Under the pieces are notes generated by a model. The model saw only the letters and a program-made list of their open reading frames with translations, searched no databases and was not told where the DNA came from. A stretch of 64,000 nt of DNA, taken from a virus. This document shows, one piece after another, positions 20,401 through 30,308 of the stretch (positions are counted from its first letter, which is position 1; each line of letters opens with the position of its first letter). Location of the stretch: positions 1 to 64,000 of the IMG/VR virus record IMGVR_UViG_3300020180_000017. One strand, given 5' to 3'. Both the position numbers and the translations under genes were made by a program.

Positions 20401-23400
20401 TGTTAAAGAGTCAATATCTTCTTGAGTAGTTCCTTCTGGATAATATATATAGTTATCTCCTACTTTATCAAGAAGCCATACTTCCTTATCTTTTTTGTAT
20501 ACGAGTGGTGCAATTTTTACAGGAATATCTTTTTTCTCTAACTTTTTTAAAGCTGCTTCAGCTAAATCTTTATTACTGTATATTTCACCAGAAACGCCTT
20601 GATTAGTTTTAACATTTGCTATTTCATATTCTGTTACTACTCCATCTTCATCTTTTATTTCTCGAATAAAGTATATTGGATCTTTATCAATTATAATTTC
20701 TTCTTTTGCAAGTATTTTAGCTTTTATTTCTGCAATTTCACTTTCAAGTAAATCTATTTTTTTTAGTGTTTCTTTAATGTCATTCTGTTGTTTTTCTATA
20801 TCTATAATACGTTCTTTTTCAATATCATCAATAGAGCCTCTTTCTATATTTAATTCCTCTTGTTTCTTTAATATTTCATCTTTATTAAGAGCAATTAATT
20901 CTTCTTCTTTTTGTTTTAATAATTCTTTTAATTGTTCTATTTCACTTTTTACTTCTGATTCTATTTCCGTTGTTATTTCTGGAGTAGTAGTTTTTGCTAT
21001 TCTTATTTTTTCTTTTAAATATTCTAAATACTCTTCAGCATTCATATTTTTTAAGAGATTTGCTAAGTATTTTGCATTAATAGCTGCATTAGTAAGAGAT
21101 GTTACACTATATATATTTCTAATTTGTTGAGAAAGACTATGTGCTAAATCTGAAAGTTCATTTTGTATTAATACTGCTTGAGCTTTTATATTTTTTTCAT
21201 TTTGCTCAGAAGATATATTAGGATCACTTTTTAAAGAGGCTAATTTGCTTTCAAAAAATATTTTATTAAGATCTCCATAAATAAATTTAGTTACATCTTC
21301 GTATGAAGATAAAGGATTTTTTAAAATTGTAGTATTAATAAACTCATTTAGTGGGTCATTTATTAATGCATCCAATTTGTTTTGTGCTTTAACAAGCCTG
21401 TCTTCTTCTCTTTTTTTACCATCCTCTGTTATTGTTTTACTATCTATGTTTTGTTTTGCTTGATGAATATCTCCATATGCTTCTACAAATTTTAGTAATG
21501 TATCTTGCAATACATTTATTTCTGAATTTTCAGATTTAAACCTTGCAGTGAATATTTCATCTTTATGTTTTTTTACAGCATTATTAAAAATATCTTCATT
21601 AATAACGTGATGAAGAGCTTCATTTTTTCTATTTTCAGCTAATATATTTAAACTTTCATAAGTAATTAAACCACTTTTACTTTGAAATTTATCAAGGTTA
21701 TAATCTTCATTACTTAATACTTTTTTAGATATACTAACATATCTGTCATATATTTTTTCATTTAATGATTCAGGGTCAAGTCCAAATTCTCTTACTTGAG
21801 ATATAGGAGTATTTTTTACTGATTCTAAAGAAGAAAGTATTCCTTGTCCAAATCCAGCATTGTTGCCAGATATAAAATAATCTTTAAAAGTTTGTTCTCT
21901 AAGTACATCAGCAAATGCTGGGCTGACATTATCCAACGAATCAGCTAATATATTTTGTTCATTTAATTTAGTAATCTTTGATTGAGTGGCTTTCATCATA
22001 GCAGTATATTCTAACGCTATTGCATCTAATCTATCTTTATTATCTCCAGGAGCTTTTTTTAGTTGATCCCATTCAGTTTTTAACTCTGCTGTTTTATTTG
22101 CATCCTGCCAAGTATTGTATTTGTTTTGTAGTTTTGCTATTCCAAATACATCTGCATCCTTTTTATTTTTTATTTCTCCATAACCTACTCCACTAAGAGA
22201 GTACCAATTACTATTTATTTTATTTCCTTCTTTATCAAGTTTTCTTTTTTGTAAGTTAGCTTGTGCTACTGCCATACCTCCACCCATTATTCCTCCAAGA
22301 AGTATACTTGTAGCTAATTCTGTATCTCCACTTCCACCAAATAGTGTGGAAGCTTTTTCTGTTTGGCCAGCTATTTGTTGAAAATACTGCCATAAAGCAG
22401 AAGAATCAGGGTTGTAATGAAGGTATTCTTTGTCATTAGACGAATTTATTCTTTCAATAGCCAACTGAGGATTTTCTTCTAAGTATCCTTCTATAACCGT
22501 ACCTTTTATCGCAAGTTTTACTCCTTGAACTACTCTATTATTAAGAAGTTTACTAAGTTCTTTTTTAGCTACAACTTGTTGTGCGTTATTTACTGCACCC
22601 CTTATTGATGGAGCAGCTTGTTTTCCCAATGCTTTAAATAATAACTTTGTTTGAAACATGTTTGTTAAAGAAAGCAATGCTGCATTTGCTAAAAAAGTAT
22701 TTGAAGCTTTATTATTTTTATACTCTTCAAATTCTTCTTGAGATAAATTAAATAAAGGGTCAGTAAAATCTTTCCTTCTTTTATTTAAAGCGTCCACTAC
22801 TCCTTTTGTTTCAAAAAATGATTCAGAAGCAACTGAATAAGCCCATTGAATAGGTGCAGCAATTTCTTTACTGCCAAATAAAGCGTTTGAAGCATTTCCT
22901 AATCTTCCTGTTAACACTCTACCACCAGAGGCTATATTCATTGCAGCAGACGCTTCTTCAGCTACTGTACCTAGTTCTCCAACTACTTGCGCTCTTTTAG
23001 CAAATGACAACCCTTTGCCAATCTTTGAAAATATTCCAGCAACAGGTATCATTGCGGATAGCATAAATGCAAACCCATCTGCTGCTTCACTCCCCCAAAA
23101 TTCAGAAGTAGTCATTTTTTCAAATGCTCCCATACTGTCATATTCAGAAGATTTATAAGTTCTGAACATTGGGTCGTCCTTCATACCTTCTTGTACTTTA
23201 TTAAAGTAATTGGAAAAGCCATTATCTGCCACTTTTAAAAAATAATCTTCTCCAAAAATATTAAGGGGGTTTAGAGCTGAACCAACATATCCCAATCCTT
23301 CAACAAATTTTAACCCTGCTTTAGCTACTATGTTAGTAGCCATAGTTCCAATTGTTTTTAAACCTCTTGTAAGTACATTTTGTTTCATCCAATCATCGTA

Positions 23401-23766
23401 ATACATTTGTTCATTCTCTTGGATTGTTTTTGTTAAGTCATAACCATATTTATCATTAAGGTATTTTTTTTCTTCAAAATTATCAAAGTAAGAATTAAAA
23501 TCTTTTTTTACAAATAATGTAGGATCAAATAAGTCTTGTTCTTGTTTTGGATTATACTCTCGTAAAGTAAGCTTGGCCATTTCTCTAGTTGTCAATGGCT
23601 CTGCATTTTTATTGCGGGCATATTCTCCTTCATCAAATGTTCCAAAATCAAAAGGTTTATACTGTTTTAATATTGCTACATCAGTTGCATTCTTAAAGAA
23701 AGAATTAGCTGCATTATCTTTATCTATGTCTGATTTAAATATGTCCCATTCATTTATATCTGGCAT
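17464..23766 (-). CDS. Giant inner-virion or cargo-type protein, 2100 aa
   Basis: No characterised family is recognised with certainty. The N-terminal 600 residues contain small hydrophobic, glycine-rich segments near 225-245 and 489-505 that could insert in a membrane. Residues about 925-1030 form a long glutamate/lysine coiled coil. Residues about 1780-1890 form a compact glycine- and histidine-rich domain (HGMGKSSLA, then TTGGGHAYRDGAFILLG, then a valine-asparagine strand) that looks enzymatic but is unidentified. The start overlaps the preceding stop as TAATG. It lies between the 894-residue protein and the virion RNA polymerase, where crAss-like phages encode cargo proteins stored in head and tail and ejected with the DNA. 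That role is inferred from size and position. Confidence 0.75.
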   Translation of the reverse strand: MPDINEWDIFKSDIDKDNAANSFFKNATDVAILKQYKPFDFGTFDEGEYARNKNAEPLTTREMAKLTLREYNPKQEQDLFDPTLFVKKDFNSYFDNFEEKKYLNDKYGYDLTKTIQENEQMYYDDWMKQNVLTRGLKTIGTMATNIVAKAGLKFVEGLGYVGSALNPLNIFGEDYFLKVADNGFSNYFNKVQEGMKDDPMFRTYKSSEYDSMGAFEKMTTSEFWGSEAADGFAFMLSAMIPVAGIFSKIGKGLSFAKRAQVVGELGTVAEEASAAMNIASGGRVLTGRLGNASNALFGSKEIAAPIQWAYSVASESFFETKGVVDALNKRRKDFTDPLFNLSQEEFEEYKNNKASNTFLANAALLSLTNMFQTKLLFKALGKQAAPSIRGAVNNAQQVVAKKELSKLLNNRVVQGVKLAIKGTVIEGYLEENPQLAIERINSSNDKEYLHYNPDSSALWQYFQQIAGQTEKASTLFGGSGDTELATSILLGGIMGGGMAVAQANLQKRKLDKEGNKINSNWYSLSGVGYGEIKNKKDADVFGIAKLQNKYNTWQDANKTAELKTEWDQLKKAPGDNKDRLDAIALEYTAMMKATQSKITKLNEQNILADSLDNVSPAFADVLREQTFKDYFISGNNAGFGQGILSSLESVKNTPISQVREFGLDPESLNEKIYDRYVSISKKVLSNEDYNLDKFQSKSGLITYESLNILAENRKNEALHHVINEDIFNNAVKKHKDEIFTARFKSENSEINVLQDTLLKFVEAYGDIHQAKQNIDSKTITEDGKKREEDRLVKAQNKLDALINDPLNEFINTTILKNPLSSYEDVTKFIYGDLNKIFFESKLASLKSDPNISSEQNEKNIKAQAVLIQNELSDLAHSLSQQIRNIYSVTSLTNAAINAKYLANLLKNMNAEEYLEYLKEKIRIAKTTTPEITTEIESEVKSEIEQLKELLKQKEEELIALNKDEILKKQEELNIERGSIDDIEKERIIDIEKQQNDIKETLKKIDLLESEIAEIKAKILAKEEIIIDKDPIYFIREIKDEDGVVTEYEIANVKTNQGVSGEIYSNKDLAEAALKKLEKKDIPVKIAPLVYKKDKEVWLLDKVGDNYIYYPEGTTQEDIDSLTPAPLKTIIPEVSNETAEAIENHFSPTKPVVGVFQEVVFNGKSYRKYADGRIFEMQDEVEYKADLTVDSLRKLDALFNGVVIEDEVEVEIKDSATPYLTPNKSVISLVEVVNKVDVTKKVIIPEIGEIDAMPIIASKYDIKMNALMLMPGFGSFISENSFQLVIQKGDFSEESQRKNRFTDKVNAGIDAGVVQEGHVIALVDSDGKYVKIKVDEKITQDDTGDVVMFNIDKNIFLSHLSKSAGIYKDKIDPAMSEEEIILNVYGIVDNKVKQLEEAIELIDRDKTGATKIPIYFMESSRGKQPYGNQYILVNSVIAKPKLTFITKKTYDNKVNFNGEFFSVGSFIVQIHGKEHIKVIPATIGDNENEVVKNSVKNIFDLDYSKLSDAQKELVLKFISKYLFIKSLPPLPKSKKLLFEPTKNKNSPYVIKVSNGKLTLFKVSGTEEISFDPMDLTLSLPFVDLDKNTKLKILNDKFEEVEINATEYLLNNLKTNYKPLIDKDNNLRSLPLTPYFTFSYSKENPITDVQTTSEVGSLNDELTNAENRYEEMQSRHKNEIEEYNKKNNTDFLNRDEILYGRNEYSDFERTKEILEIANRQKAEEEKSRGEVLSVIDKFSTVNAPQLTNEEKSKRKEIFEKLKTIWNRISSKDSNNRADLDEGFAVDFTAASEAGGVNIPAHGMGKSSLASALKDLFELMNNGINPKRGHGGLDVAPLTAPEVSAQTTGGGHAYRDGAFILLGTDGMITNINDIRGILVNDGLLNSNPEIIDLLRQSFPNLEIQSYSNAAKAVESLLDKQPQPQKEVDAPIPVSDLEIEIAKIEKRRQEELIISLGIIQMDKIKGWYSSHLVNTQLVGDKNKEEALKKVLLSIIKRVENKEKLGQQSKIFDSEIQAYENIKLINARYNAALAVLKSEPQKVSNSLLNEIHELTSKSSIDIGLIEFGIQSLEGAYGPVKSVKKVSDYNRIVKEINELNDLIQCK

Positions 23767-26450
23767 TATTTTCTTTGTATTATTTTATTTCTAAATTGAT
23801 TTAACAAAATTAAAGCTTTTTCAAACGTTAAAATATTTCCATACTCTCCTATAGGATTATCCCATACTCCATTTTTCTTTTCTTCAATCGAATATGTCAC
23901 TCTACCATTACTATCTTTAAAAGCTTTTATCATTACTGGAATTTTAATTCCATCTCCACTTGGTACATTCATTTGTCGTAACACAGTTTCTTTTCCAACT
24001 GTTAAAGGGCTTTCTTCAAATGCATGTTTAAGGTTCAATAAGTCTTTGTTATCTGTTAATCCTGGAATTGTATTTGTATTAGTTATATTTATATCACTTT
24101 TATAAGCAATATAATTACCTGCTTCAGATTTCATTATTCTTGCACCAGCAGCAATTAATTTATTTTCATTTACTTCTCCTCTTTCATTTATTACTTTATC
24201 TGGAGTTTTTAATACAATTTCATTGTATTTTGTATAACCCATTACTTGATAACCGTCTTCTATGAATTCTTTTGCACTTCCTTGAAATTTTGTAGCTCTT
24301 ATTGCATCTGCTACTAATATATCATATAGCTTTGGATCACTACTAAATTTTTCTTTGTATATTCTATTACTTTCTATTATTGCTATGCCATAAATATTAT
24401 TCTCTAACTCTTTAATATCATTAATTCTTTCGCTAGATTTACTTTGTACATCTCCTAATAAATTATAGACGGGATGTCTAGATGAATGAATTTCCCCATT
24501 ATTTACTATTTGTGGGATTTCTTGTCCATTTTTAAAGATTATATACTTTGTATCAATAACACCTGTTCTCCCATTTGTCATTTCTTTTTTAATAAATATA
24601 GAACCATCATTACTTTTACCATTACTATTTGTAAGTGCTTCTCTTAATTGGTTTCCTTTAACAACTTGACTTCCATAATTAACTGTTTTATTATCCACTT
24701 CTCTCATTACTTCTGTTATAGAAGGAATTTCTTTATCTACTCTAGCTTGATTTATCTCTATAATTTTCTTTTTAGTTTCTATTTCAATGGATTTTTCTTC
24801 TACTACAGATAAATAGTCTTTAATTGCATTTACTGTATTAGTCCTGTAAGTGTTTGCTATTTCTGCAACTTGCTTATCCTTGGGTAATACTCTATTTTTT
24901 TGACGTATTAATTCATTTTCATTTTCTATAGTGTTATATGCTTTTACTACTGACTCTAAATAAGTAATTTGTTGATCTCTATTTATTGCTATATTTGGAT
25001 CAAATCCTTTATTTATATCAGCTCCTATTCCAGTATAGAATCCTGCATCTCTATCTTCTATTTTTGCAGGGCTTAATTTATTAGACAGTGTATTTCCTGC
25101 ATCAACTATTGATTTACTTGCACTAGCTACTTCTGCATTTAATTGAGCAGCATATATATTTCCTTCTTTATCTTCTGTAGTACTTTGTTTTAATACTATT
25201 CCTTCATCTAATGGAGCTGAATTAGGATCTGTAGATACAGATCCAGTTCTTCTATATTCTTCTGTTTTATACGAATTACCAACTTTTATTTCTTCCAGTT
25301 CTTTATTTTGCCCATGTTCTTTATCACTCATAAAGATTTCATTTTTAAAGTCATTAGCATCTTTTAAAGTTTGAAAATTTTGTTTTTGTATAATTGCATT
25401 TGCTTCATTTAAGCTAAATTCATTTGAAGTATCAGGTGTTGCAAATTCATTACCCATTTCCCTTGCATGAGAAATAACAGCTAGTTGATAGGCATATCTG
25501 TTCATATTCTGACTTACATCAGAATAATCTCCTCTGTTAATATCGCCTAATCCTTCTTGTAATTTGTCTATTTCCCCACTCAAAGATGCTGCAAATTCAG
25601 TCCAATATTTAAACTTAACTGGATCTATTTTATTTTCATTAGCCAGTAATCTTGCTTTTGTTAATCTTTCTGTCTTCTCTTCTATATTTGTTGCTCCTAT
25701 ATTTCTCCAAGCTAAAGCTAACCCTTCTGGGTTATTGTGGTATTGAACTTTTTTTCTTAAAGCTATTTGGTATTTTGCTTTATCTGATAGTTGATCTAAG
25801 CATCCTGCTATTTTTGAAGCAGTTAAAGAATTGTTTGTTTTTGTTTCATATGTTAACGGATCTTCTCCAGAAAACATTATTGTTTCTTTATTTGGTTTAC
25901 ATTGTTTTAGTAATTCAAGACTCTCTTTGGAAACATCATAGTAAGGTGTATAACTTACTTGCTTATCTAAATAATCTTTTGACTCGTCTCCATTTTCAAT
26001 TCCTTTTTTAAAATCTTGGTAATGGTTCATTACATCTTGAGCACTTAACTCATTGTAGTCTTTTCCTGCATTTTTAGTTCTATCCCTATTAATTTTAGCA
26101 AATTCAGATTGATAATAAGTTGTGTTTTTATGGTTATCCATCATTTCAACATCTTTATATAATGGAGCATAAATGCTAATTGCAGAAGCAGCATTGTCAT
26201 ACATACTTAAATCATTTGAAAGAGCTTTTTTCAATTGTTCATTTGCTCCTTCCATAAATGTTTTAAGTCTATTTTTTGCAATATCTCCAGATATAGCTAA
26301 TCCTGCTGCACTTTCGTAAGCAGTTTTAACCCTTTGTACTCCTTGTTTCCAATAAGCTTCTTTTACTTCTAACCCTTTTAATATTCCAGCGTAATCAGTC
26401 TGAAACGGTTGTACTTTATCGTAATTATATTTTTCTACGTAACTAGGCAA
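23766..26450 (-). CDS. Probable virion cargo protein, 894 aa, TTG start
   Basis: The protein is soluble, highly charged and predicted mostly helical, with many AxxA-type heptads and no catalytic motif I can name. It resembles crAss-like cargo or tail-filling proteins by length, composition and position just before the 2100-residue protein. The frame has no ATG near its N-terminus. An in-frame TAA lies 18 nt upstream of a TTG at 26450, and the next methionine is residue 66. The TTG follows an A-rich stretch like those before other starts here, so TTG initiation is the likely choice. The stop overlaps the next ATG as TAATG, which suggests coupled translation. Confidence 0.75.
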   Translation of the reverse strand: MPSYVEKYNYDKVQPFQTDYAGILKGLEVKEAYWKQGVQRVKTAYESAAGLAISGDIAKNRLKTFMEGANEQLKKALSNDLSMYDNAASAISIYAPLYKDVEMMDNHKNTTYYQSEFAKINRDRTKNAGKDYNELSAQDVMNHYQDFKKGIENGDESKDYLDKQVSYTPYYDVSKESLELLKQCKPNKETIMFSGEDPLTYETKTNNSLTASKIAGCLDQLSDKAKYQIALRKKVQYHNNPEGLALAWRNIGATNIEEKTERLTKARLLANENKIDPVKFKYWTEFAASLSGEIDKLQEGLGDINRGDYSDVSQNMNRYAYQLAVISHAREMGNEFATPDTSNEFSLNEANAIIQKQNFQTLKDANDFKNEIFMSDKEHGQNKELEEIKVGNSYKTEEYRRTGSVSTDPNSAPLDEGIVLKQSTTEDKEGNIYAAQLNAEVASASKSIVDAGNTLSNKLSPAKIEDRDAGFYTGIGADINKGFDPNIAINRDQQITYLESVVKAYNTIENENELIRQKNRVLPKDKQVAEIANTYRTNTVNAIKDYLSVVEEKSIEIETKKKIIEINQARVDKEIPSITEVMREVDNKTVNYGSQVVKGNQLREALTNSNGKSNDGSIFIKKEMTNGRTGVIDTKYIIFKNGQEIPQIVNNGEIHSSRHPVYNLLGDVQSKSSERINDIKELENNIYGIAIIESNRIYKEKFSSDPKLYDILVADAIRATKFQGSAKEFIEDGYQVMGYTKYNEIVLKTPDKVINERGEVNENKLIAAGARIMKSEAGNYIAYKSDINITNTNTIPGLTDNKDLLNLKHAFEESPLTVGKETVLRQMNVPSGDGIKIPVMIKAFKDSNGRVTYSIEEKKNGVWDNPIGEYGNILTFEKALILLNQFRNKIIQRK

Positions 26451-26487
26451 TTTTGTAAATTTAGTTTATTATTAATAACTCCGCAAA

Positions 26488-28395
26488 TTATTTTCTTTTT
26501 ATATAACCTCCATATTTATTTCGATATGGTGTTTCTTTATTTACTAGTAATTTTATTAATGAATTATACAGAACTGATTGTGCTTTTTCATCAGTTGTAC
26601 CATTTATTGCTTGTCTCAAATTAGATATTTCTTCATCAAATATACCTTGTTTTTGACTTTGTGGCATATTCCAACCATCCACTCCATTAAATTTAAAATT
26701 ACCCATCCAATCAGGGCTATAAGCAGTATTATACATTCTTTTACCTACTGCATTAGTAATATAATTTCCGTTTTTATCTTTCATTGGATATTGCGGCATT
26801 GTACTTAATGCGTGTTGCATTTGTTGATTTTGCCCGTAGTATCCTATAAATTTGTTTAAATATTCTGTGGAATCATTTATTTTTTGTTCGTTAATTCTAC
26901 CTACTGTAGTATCTGTCAATACGTTGTAATTATTATTATTCTGTACGTTTCTTGCATTTACAGCATTAAAACCTCTATTGTTATAATCATTTTGAGCATT
27001 TTGTATTTCTACGTTACCGCTATCGTATTGACTTCTAATTTTATTAGCATTATCCATACTTTCAGTAAATGCTTTTTGAGCCATAGCATTATTACCTGAT
27101 AATGCTCCAATTCTTTGAAATTGCAAATAATTATCAGCATTTTGTCGTAATGCTAGATTTGGATTTAGTAATTGAGATTCCAATGATTTAAAACTATCTC
27201 GTAAACTATTTGGATACAAATATTTACGAGTGGAATTTATTGCTAAACTTCCAAACAAACTTAATATTTGTCCCGTATTAAACGGAACTTTTTGATTGGT
27301 ATACTCACTTCCAGGATTATCTATTTCTGCTTGTTGTATATCTGATAATTTTTTAGGTGAAGTATTTGTTGCTTCTAAAATACTTTGAGGTGCAAATTTA
27401 TCTATTGGAGTGGGTCTTTTAACTGTATATTCTCCTGTAATTCTTTGTCTTTCTTTATTTGGTATAAAGTTGTCTACAGGTTGTATAACTCTTGGATTTT
27501 TTTGAGGTACATTAGGAGTAACTATTTTTGGAGCTTTTTTTGCTTCTTCTACTATAACTTTTTTCTCTTCTTCTGTGCATTCCTCACATACTTTATTTAT
27601 TAAGTTAGTAAGAACATTACCATAGGGTAATTTTTGAATTGCTGCTCTTACTTGTTTTGGATCATTGAGGTCAATTGAATTAGTTGAAGTAGTATTTGAT
27701 GGCATTGTTGCAGGTGGTGTTAATTCATTTCGGTTAAAAACGTAATTAAGCCGTTTCCCATCAAAAGCAACTCCATATTTATTACCTCCAAGTTGTGCAT
27801 ATTGTTTAGATGTATCTATGCTTGTTTTAGTGTTTTCTGAAAAAATAGGTTCAGTTCCTTCAGAAAACTTTGGTGTTCCCTGTTTAAATTCTTTTTTAGC
27901 TTCTTGTAAAAACGCTATTTGACCAAGATATTCTTGATTTTTTTGTAGCATCTCCTTAGCTGTATTCTTTGCTGTTACATCTCTATTTTTAACATCACTA
28001 AGTATACCTGACATTTGATTGTGGTTTTCAATGTTAATTTGTCTCTCTACTAATTTTGCTGGTGTATTATATTTTTTGGCACTTCCTCCTAATTTAAATC
28101 CAAAAGCTTCTTGTTGTTTTTTAGGTATAGCCATTGAGTTGTCTCTGGAAAAGATAAATGAATCTTCTTCAATGTTTAATTTAGTTCCACCTTGACTATG
28201 GCGTTTTCCTCCAACTCTATATAGATTCATTAAATCAGGGCTTACAACTAATTCACCTAACTCTGCTTCAAGATTCGCTACTTCTTCATCAACAGGTTTT
28301 AACGTAGTACTAACATTAGGAAGTTCATTACTCCTATTTATATTAATTACATTTCTCTCTGCTCTATTAGGATTTGTTACTATTTGAATTCTCAT
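26488..28395 (-). CDS. Virion structural protein, 635 aa, glycine motif followed by Asn/Gln-rich helical region
   Basis: The N-terminal part contains VGGKRHSQGGTKLN followed by a DSFIFSRD element. This matches a motif shared with its two neighbours (30308-32587 has a comparable PGNRIT, then MAFPNVGKPRM, segment), so these three proteins probably share an N-terminal virion-docking domain. A proline-rich linker lies around residues 300-370, and then an asparagine/glutamine-rich helical domain ends in the basic sequence GGYIKRK. It also has a CEEC pair near residue 270. It begins with a TAATG overlap and is likely a tail or inner-virion component. No enzymatic motif is seen. Confidence 0.7.
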   Translation of the reverse strand: MRIQIVTNPNRAERNVININRSNELPNVSTTLKPVDEEVANLEAELGELVVSPDLMNLYRVGGKRHSQGGTKLNIEEDSFIFSRDNSMAIPKKQQEAFGFKLGGSAKKYNTPAKLVERQINIENHNQMSGILSDVKNRDVTAKNTAKEMLQKNQEYLGQIAFLQEAKKEFKQGTPKFSEGTEPIFSENTKTSIDTSKQYAQLGGNKYGVAFDGKRLNYVFNRNELTPPATMPSNTTSTNSIDLNDPKQVRAAIQKLPYGNVLTNLINKVCEECTEEEKKVIVEEAKKAPKIVTPNVPQKNPRVIQPVDNFIPNKERQRITGEYTVKRPTPIDKFAPQSILEATNTSPKKLSDIQQAEIDNPGSEYTNQKVPFNTGQILSLFGSLAINSTRKYLYPNSLRDSFKSLESQLLNPNLALRQNADNYLQFQRIGALSGNNAMAQKAFTESMDNANKIRSQYDSGNVEIQNAQNDYNNRGFNAVNARNVQNNNNYNVLTDTTVGRINEQKINDSTEYLNKFIGYYGQNQQMQHALSTMPQYPMKDKNGNYITNAVGKRMYNTAYSPDWMGNFKFNGVDGWNMPQSQKQGIFDEEISNLRQAINGTTDEKAQSVLYNSLIKLLVNKETPYRNKYGGYIKRK

Positions 28396-30308
28396 TATAA
28401 ATTTTTTATATTGTATCCCATTGCCTTTAATTGCATTGCTTGTATGGGTGTTACTTCATAAGTTCCACCCTCTTTAAAATTCTGAATTTCTTGAAAGAAT
28501 TGCTTTATTTTATTTGGTTGCCCAGTAATATCCATTGCTGCTCTTGCATTTCCATTTAATTTTTTGTAGTGATAACTATTTTTACTATGTACTGGATCAA
28601 TTTTAGCATCTTCTTCTCCATCCTCTGTTACATTTAACCCTAAGCTTTTTGCTAAAATTTTAGCTTTACTCATTGTTTCTGAATTTTGTGAAGCAAAGTG
28701 GCCGTGATTACTATGCCCTCCTAAAGGAGTATTTTTAAATCCTCTTTTATTATTATAGTTTAAACCTATAGGGTCATAAAACATTTCTGAAATATCATTT
28801 CCTTTGTAAGTTTGATTGATAGGACTTTTACGAACTTCTACATCTTTATTATTTTTATATTGTCTTGAAGAACTATAATCTTCATTGACAATATCCATAC
28901 CTTTCTTATATCTATCTTTTTTCTTTCTTATTCTTTCTGCATATTCTTCTTCACTTGAGTCTGTTTTTTCTTTTGTTTCTTCTTTTGGTTTTATATCTTC
29001 ATCAAAAAGTTCAAAAAAGTCTATTTCATCTTCTTCTGTAAACATTCCACCCTTTTTAAAATATCCTTTATTTACTCCTTGTGAATAACCATATTGATTA
29101 GTTACGTCTACGTAAGGATCATTTTGTTGAATCCTATTATTTCCTTGTTTTGTCTTCTCGGCATTATTAGCTACCATTTGTCCAATACCAGAGAGAGTAC
29201 TACCTAATAAAGAACCCAATGGGTTAAAACCAAATTGATTTTGCATTGTATATTTTGGTTTTTCATTGTAGGCTTTTGTTAAATCATCTGTAACAGGGTC
29301 TCTATTTAAACGCTTAAAATAGGCATCCATTTCTTTTTGTCTTTGAGCTTCCTGTCTTTTTTTCATTTCTTCTAATGTTTCAGGTGCTATTCCTTTTGGA
29401 GGGACTAAATTAGGGTCTATATAACCATCTTGTGGTGGTTTTGGAAATACATATCCGGCATCTTGATATTTTTTTAATCCTCCGTGTTTAAAAACGGGTG
29501 TGGTAGTTAGAAAAACAAATGAAGGAGATTTCAAAGTTGTTATTGTACCTTCTTTTAATTTTTTCTTTAGTCCATCCATTAATTGTTGAGATGTCTTAGC
29601 AATTCCTCCTTTACTAAATTTTCTTATTTTTAAGTTTTCTATATCTTCTGGAGTTAATGGTTGACCATTCTGAGTCCAAACTGGGCCAAATGCTCCAGCA
29701 TGATGCCATGCTTTTTGTTCTACTGCACTTGTTGGAGTATTACTTTGAGGTAATGATTGTTGAATTGGTATTTGTAATGGTTGCGGGTTTGTTCCAGTAA
29801 ATCCTGCTATTGGTACTTGCTGACTTAAAGTAGGGTTAGCTACAATCCTTTGTCTATTTGATAATACTTTTTCTGGTTGCTCTTTTAGTTTTGGTATTAC
29901 TACTGGTTTTCTATAAATAGGGTATGCCATACCTTCTCCCCAATCTTTAGTTGCTATAGGTTGTATTTTACCGGGAAATTTACCTGTTCTATAATATTCA
30001 TAATCGTAATCTATATTATTTCTTCTTGCAAAAGCATTTGTTCTAAATCCATCTACTACATTATACCAACTAGGAGGTAATCCATTATAATGTTTAGGAT
30101 TTTCTATATCTTTTGTTTTTTTATAAAGATTACTACTATCACTCCTATTTTGTAAAGCTTTTTTGTATTGTGCTTCATCATCATACCATTTTACAAATTC
30201 TTTAGGGTCTTTTGACTTATTACCACCCTTCTGCATTACAGGCATATTCTTAGGATAAGGAACAAATTCCCATTCATCTGAATCAATGTATTTTTTATAT
30301 TTTTGCAT
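28395..30308 (-). CDS. Virion protein with C-terminal M15-like peptidase motif
   Basis: This 637-residue protein has a low-complexity N-terminal two thirds rich in proline, glutamine and lysine. Several short KxGG segments (QKGGNKS, FKHGGLKK, FKKGGMF, FKEGG) recur and also occur in neighbouring proteins. The C-terminal domain, about residues 525-615, has GGHSNHGHFAS, then a histidine-tyrosine-histidine element (NSYHY) and AAMDIT. That spacing resembles D-Ala-D-Ala carboxypeptidase-like M15 enzymes, which use two histidines and an aspartate to hold zinc. It probably cleaves peptidoglycan during DNA entry. It overlaps both neighbours as TAATG. The M15 assignment is by motif and should be treated as probable. 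Confidence 0.7.
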   Translation of the reverse strand: MQKYKKYIDSDEWEFVPYPKNMPVMQKGGNKSKDPKEFVKWYDDEAQYKKALQNRSDSSNLYKKTKDIENPKHYNGLPPSWYNVVDGFRTNAFARRNNIDYDYEYYRTGKFPGKIQPIATKDWGEGMAYPIYRKPVVIPKLKEQPEKVLSNRQRIVANPTLSQQVPIAGFTGTNPQPLQIPIQQSLPQSNTPTSAVEQKAWHHAGAFGPVWTQNGQPLTPEDIENLKIRKFSKGGIAKTSQQLMDGLKKKLKEGTITTLKSPSFVFLTTTPVFKHGGLKKYQDAGYVFPKPPQDGYIDPNLVPPKGIAPETLEEMKKRQEAQRQKEMDAYFKRLNRDPVTDDLTKAYNEKPKYTMQNQFGFNPLGSLLGSTLSGIGQMVANNAEKTKQGNNRIQQNDPYVDVTNQYGYSQGVNKGYFKKGGMFTEEDEIDFFELFDEDIKPKEETKEKTDSSEEEYAERIRKKKDRYKKGMDIVNEDYSSSRQYKNNKDVEVRKSPINQTYKGNDISEMFYDPIGLNYNNKRGFKNTPLGGHSNHGHFASQNSETMSKAKILAKSLGLNVTEDGEEDAKIDPVHSKNSYHYKKLNGNARAAMDITGQPNKIKQFFQEIQNFKEGGTYEVTPIQAMQLKAMGYNIKNL

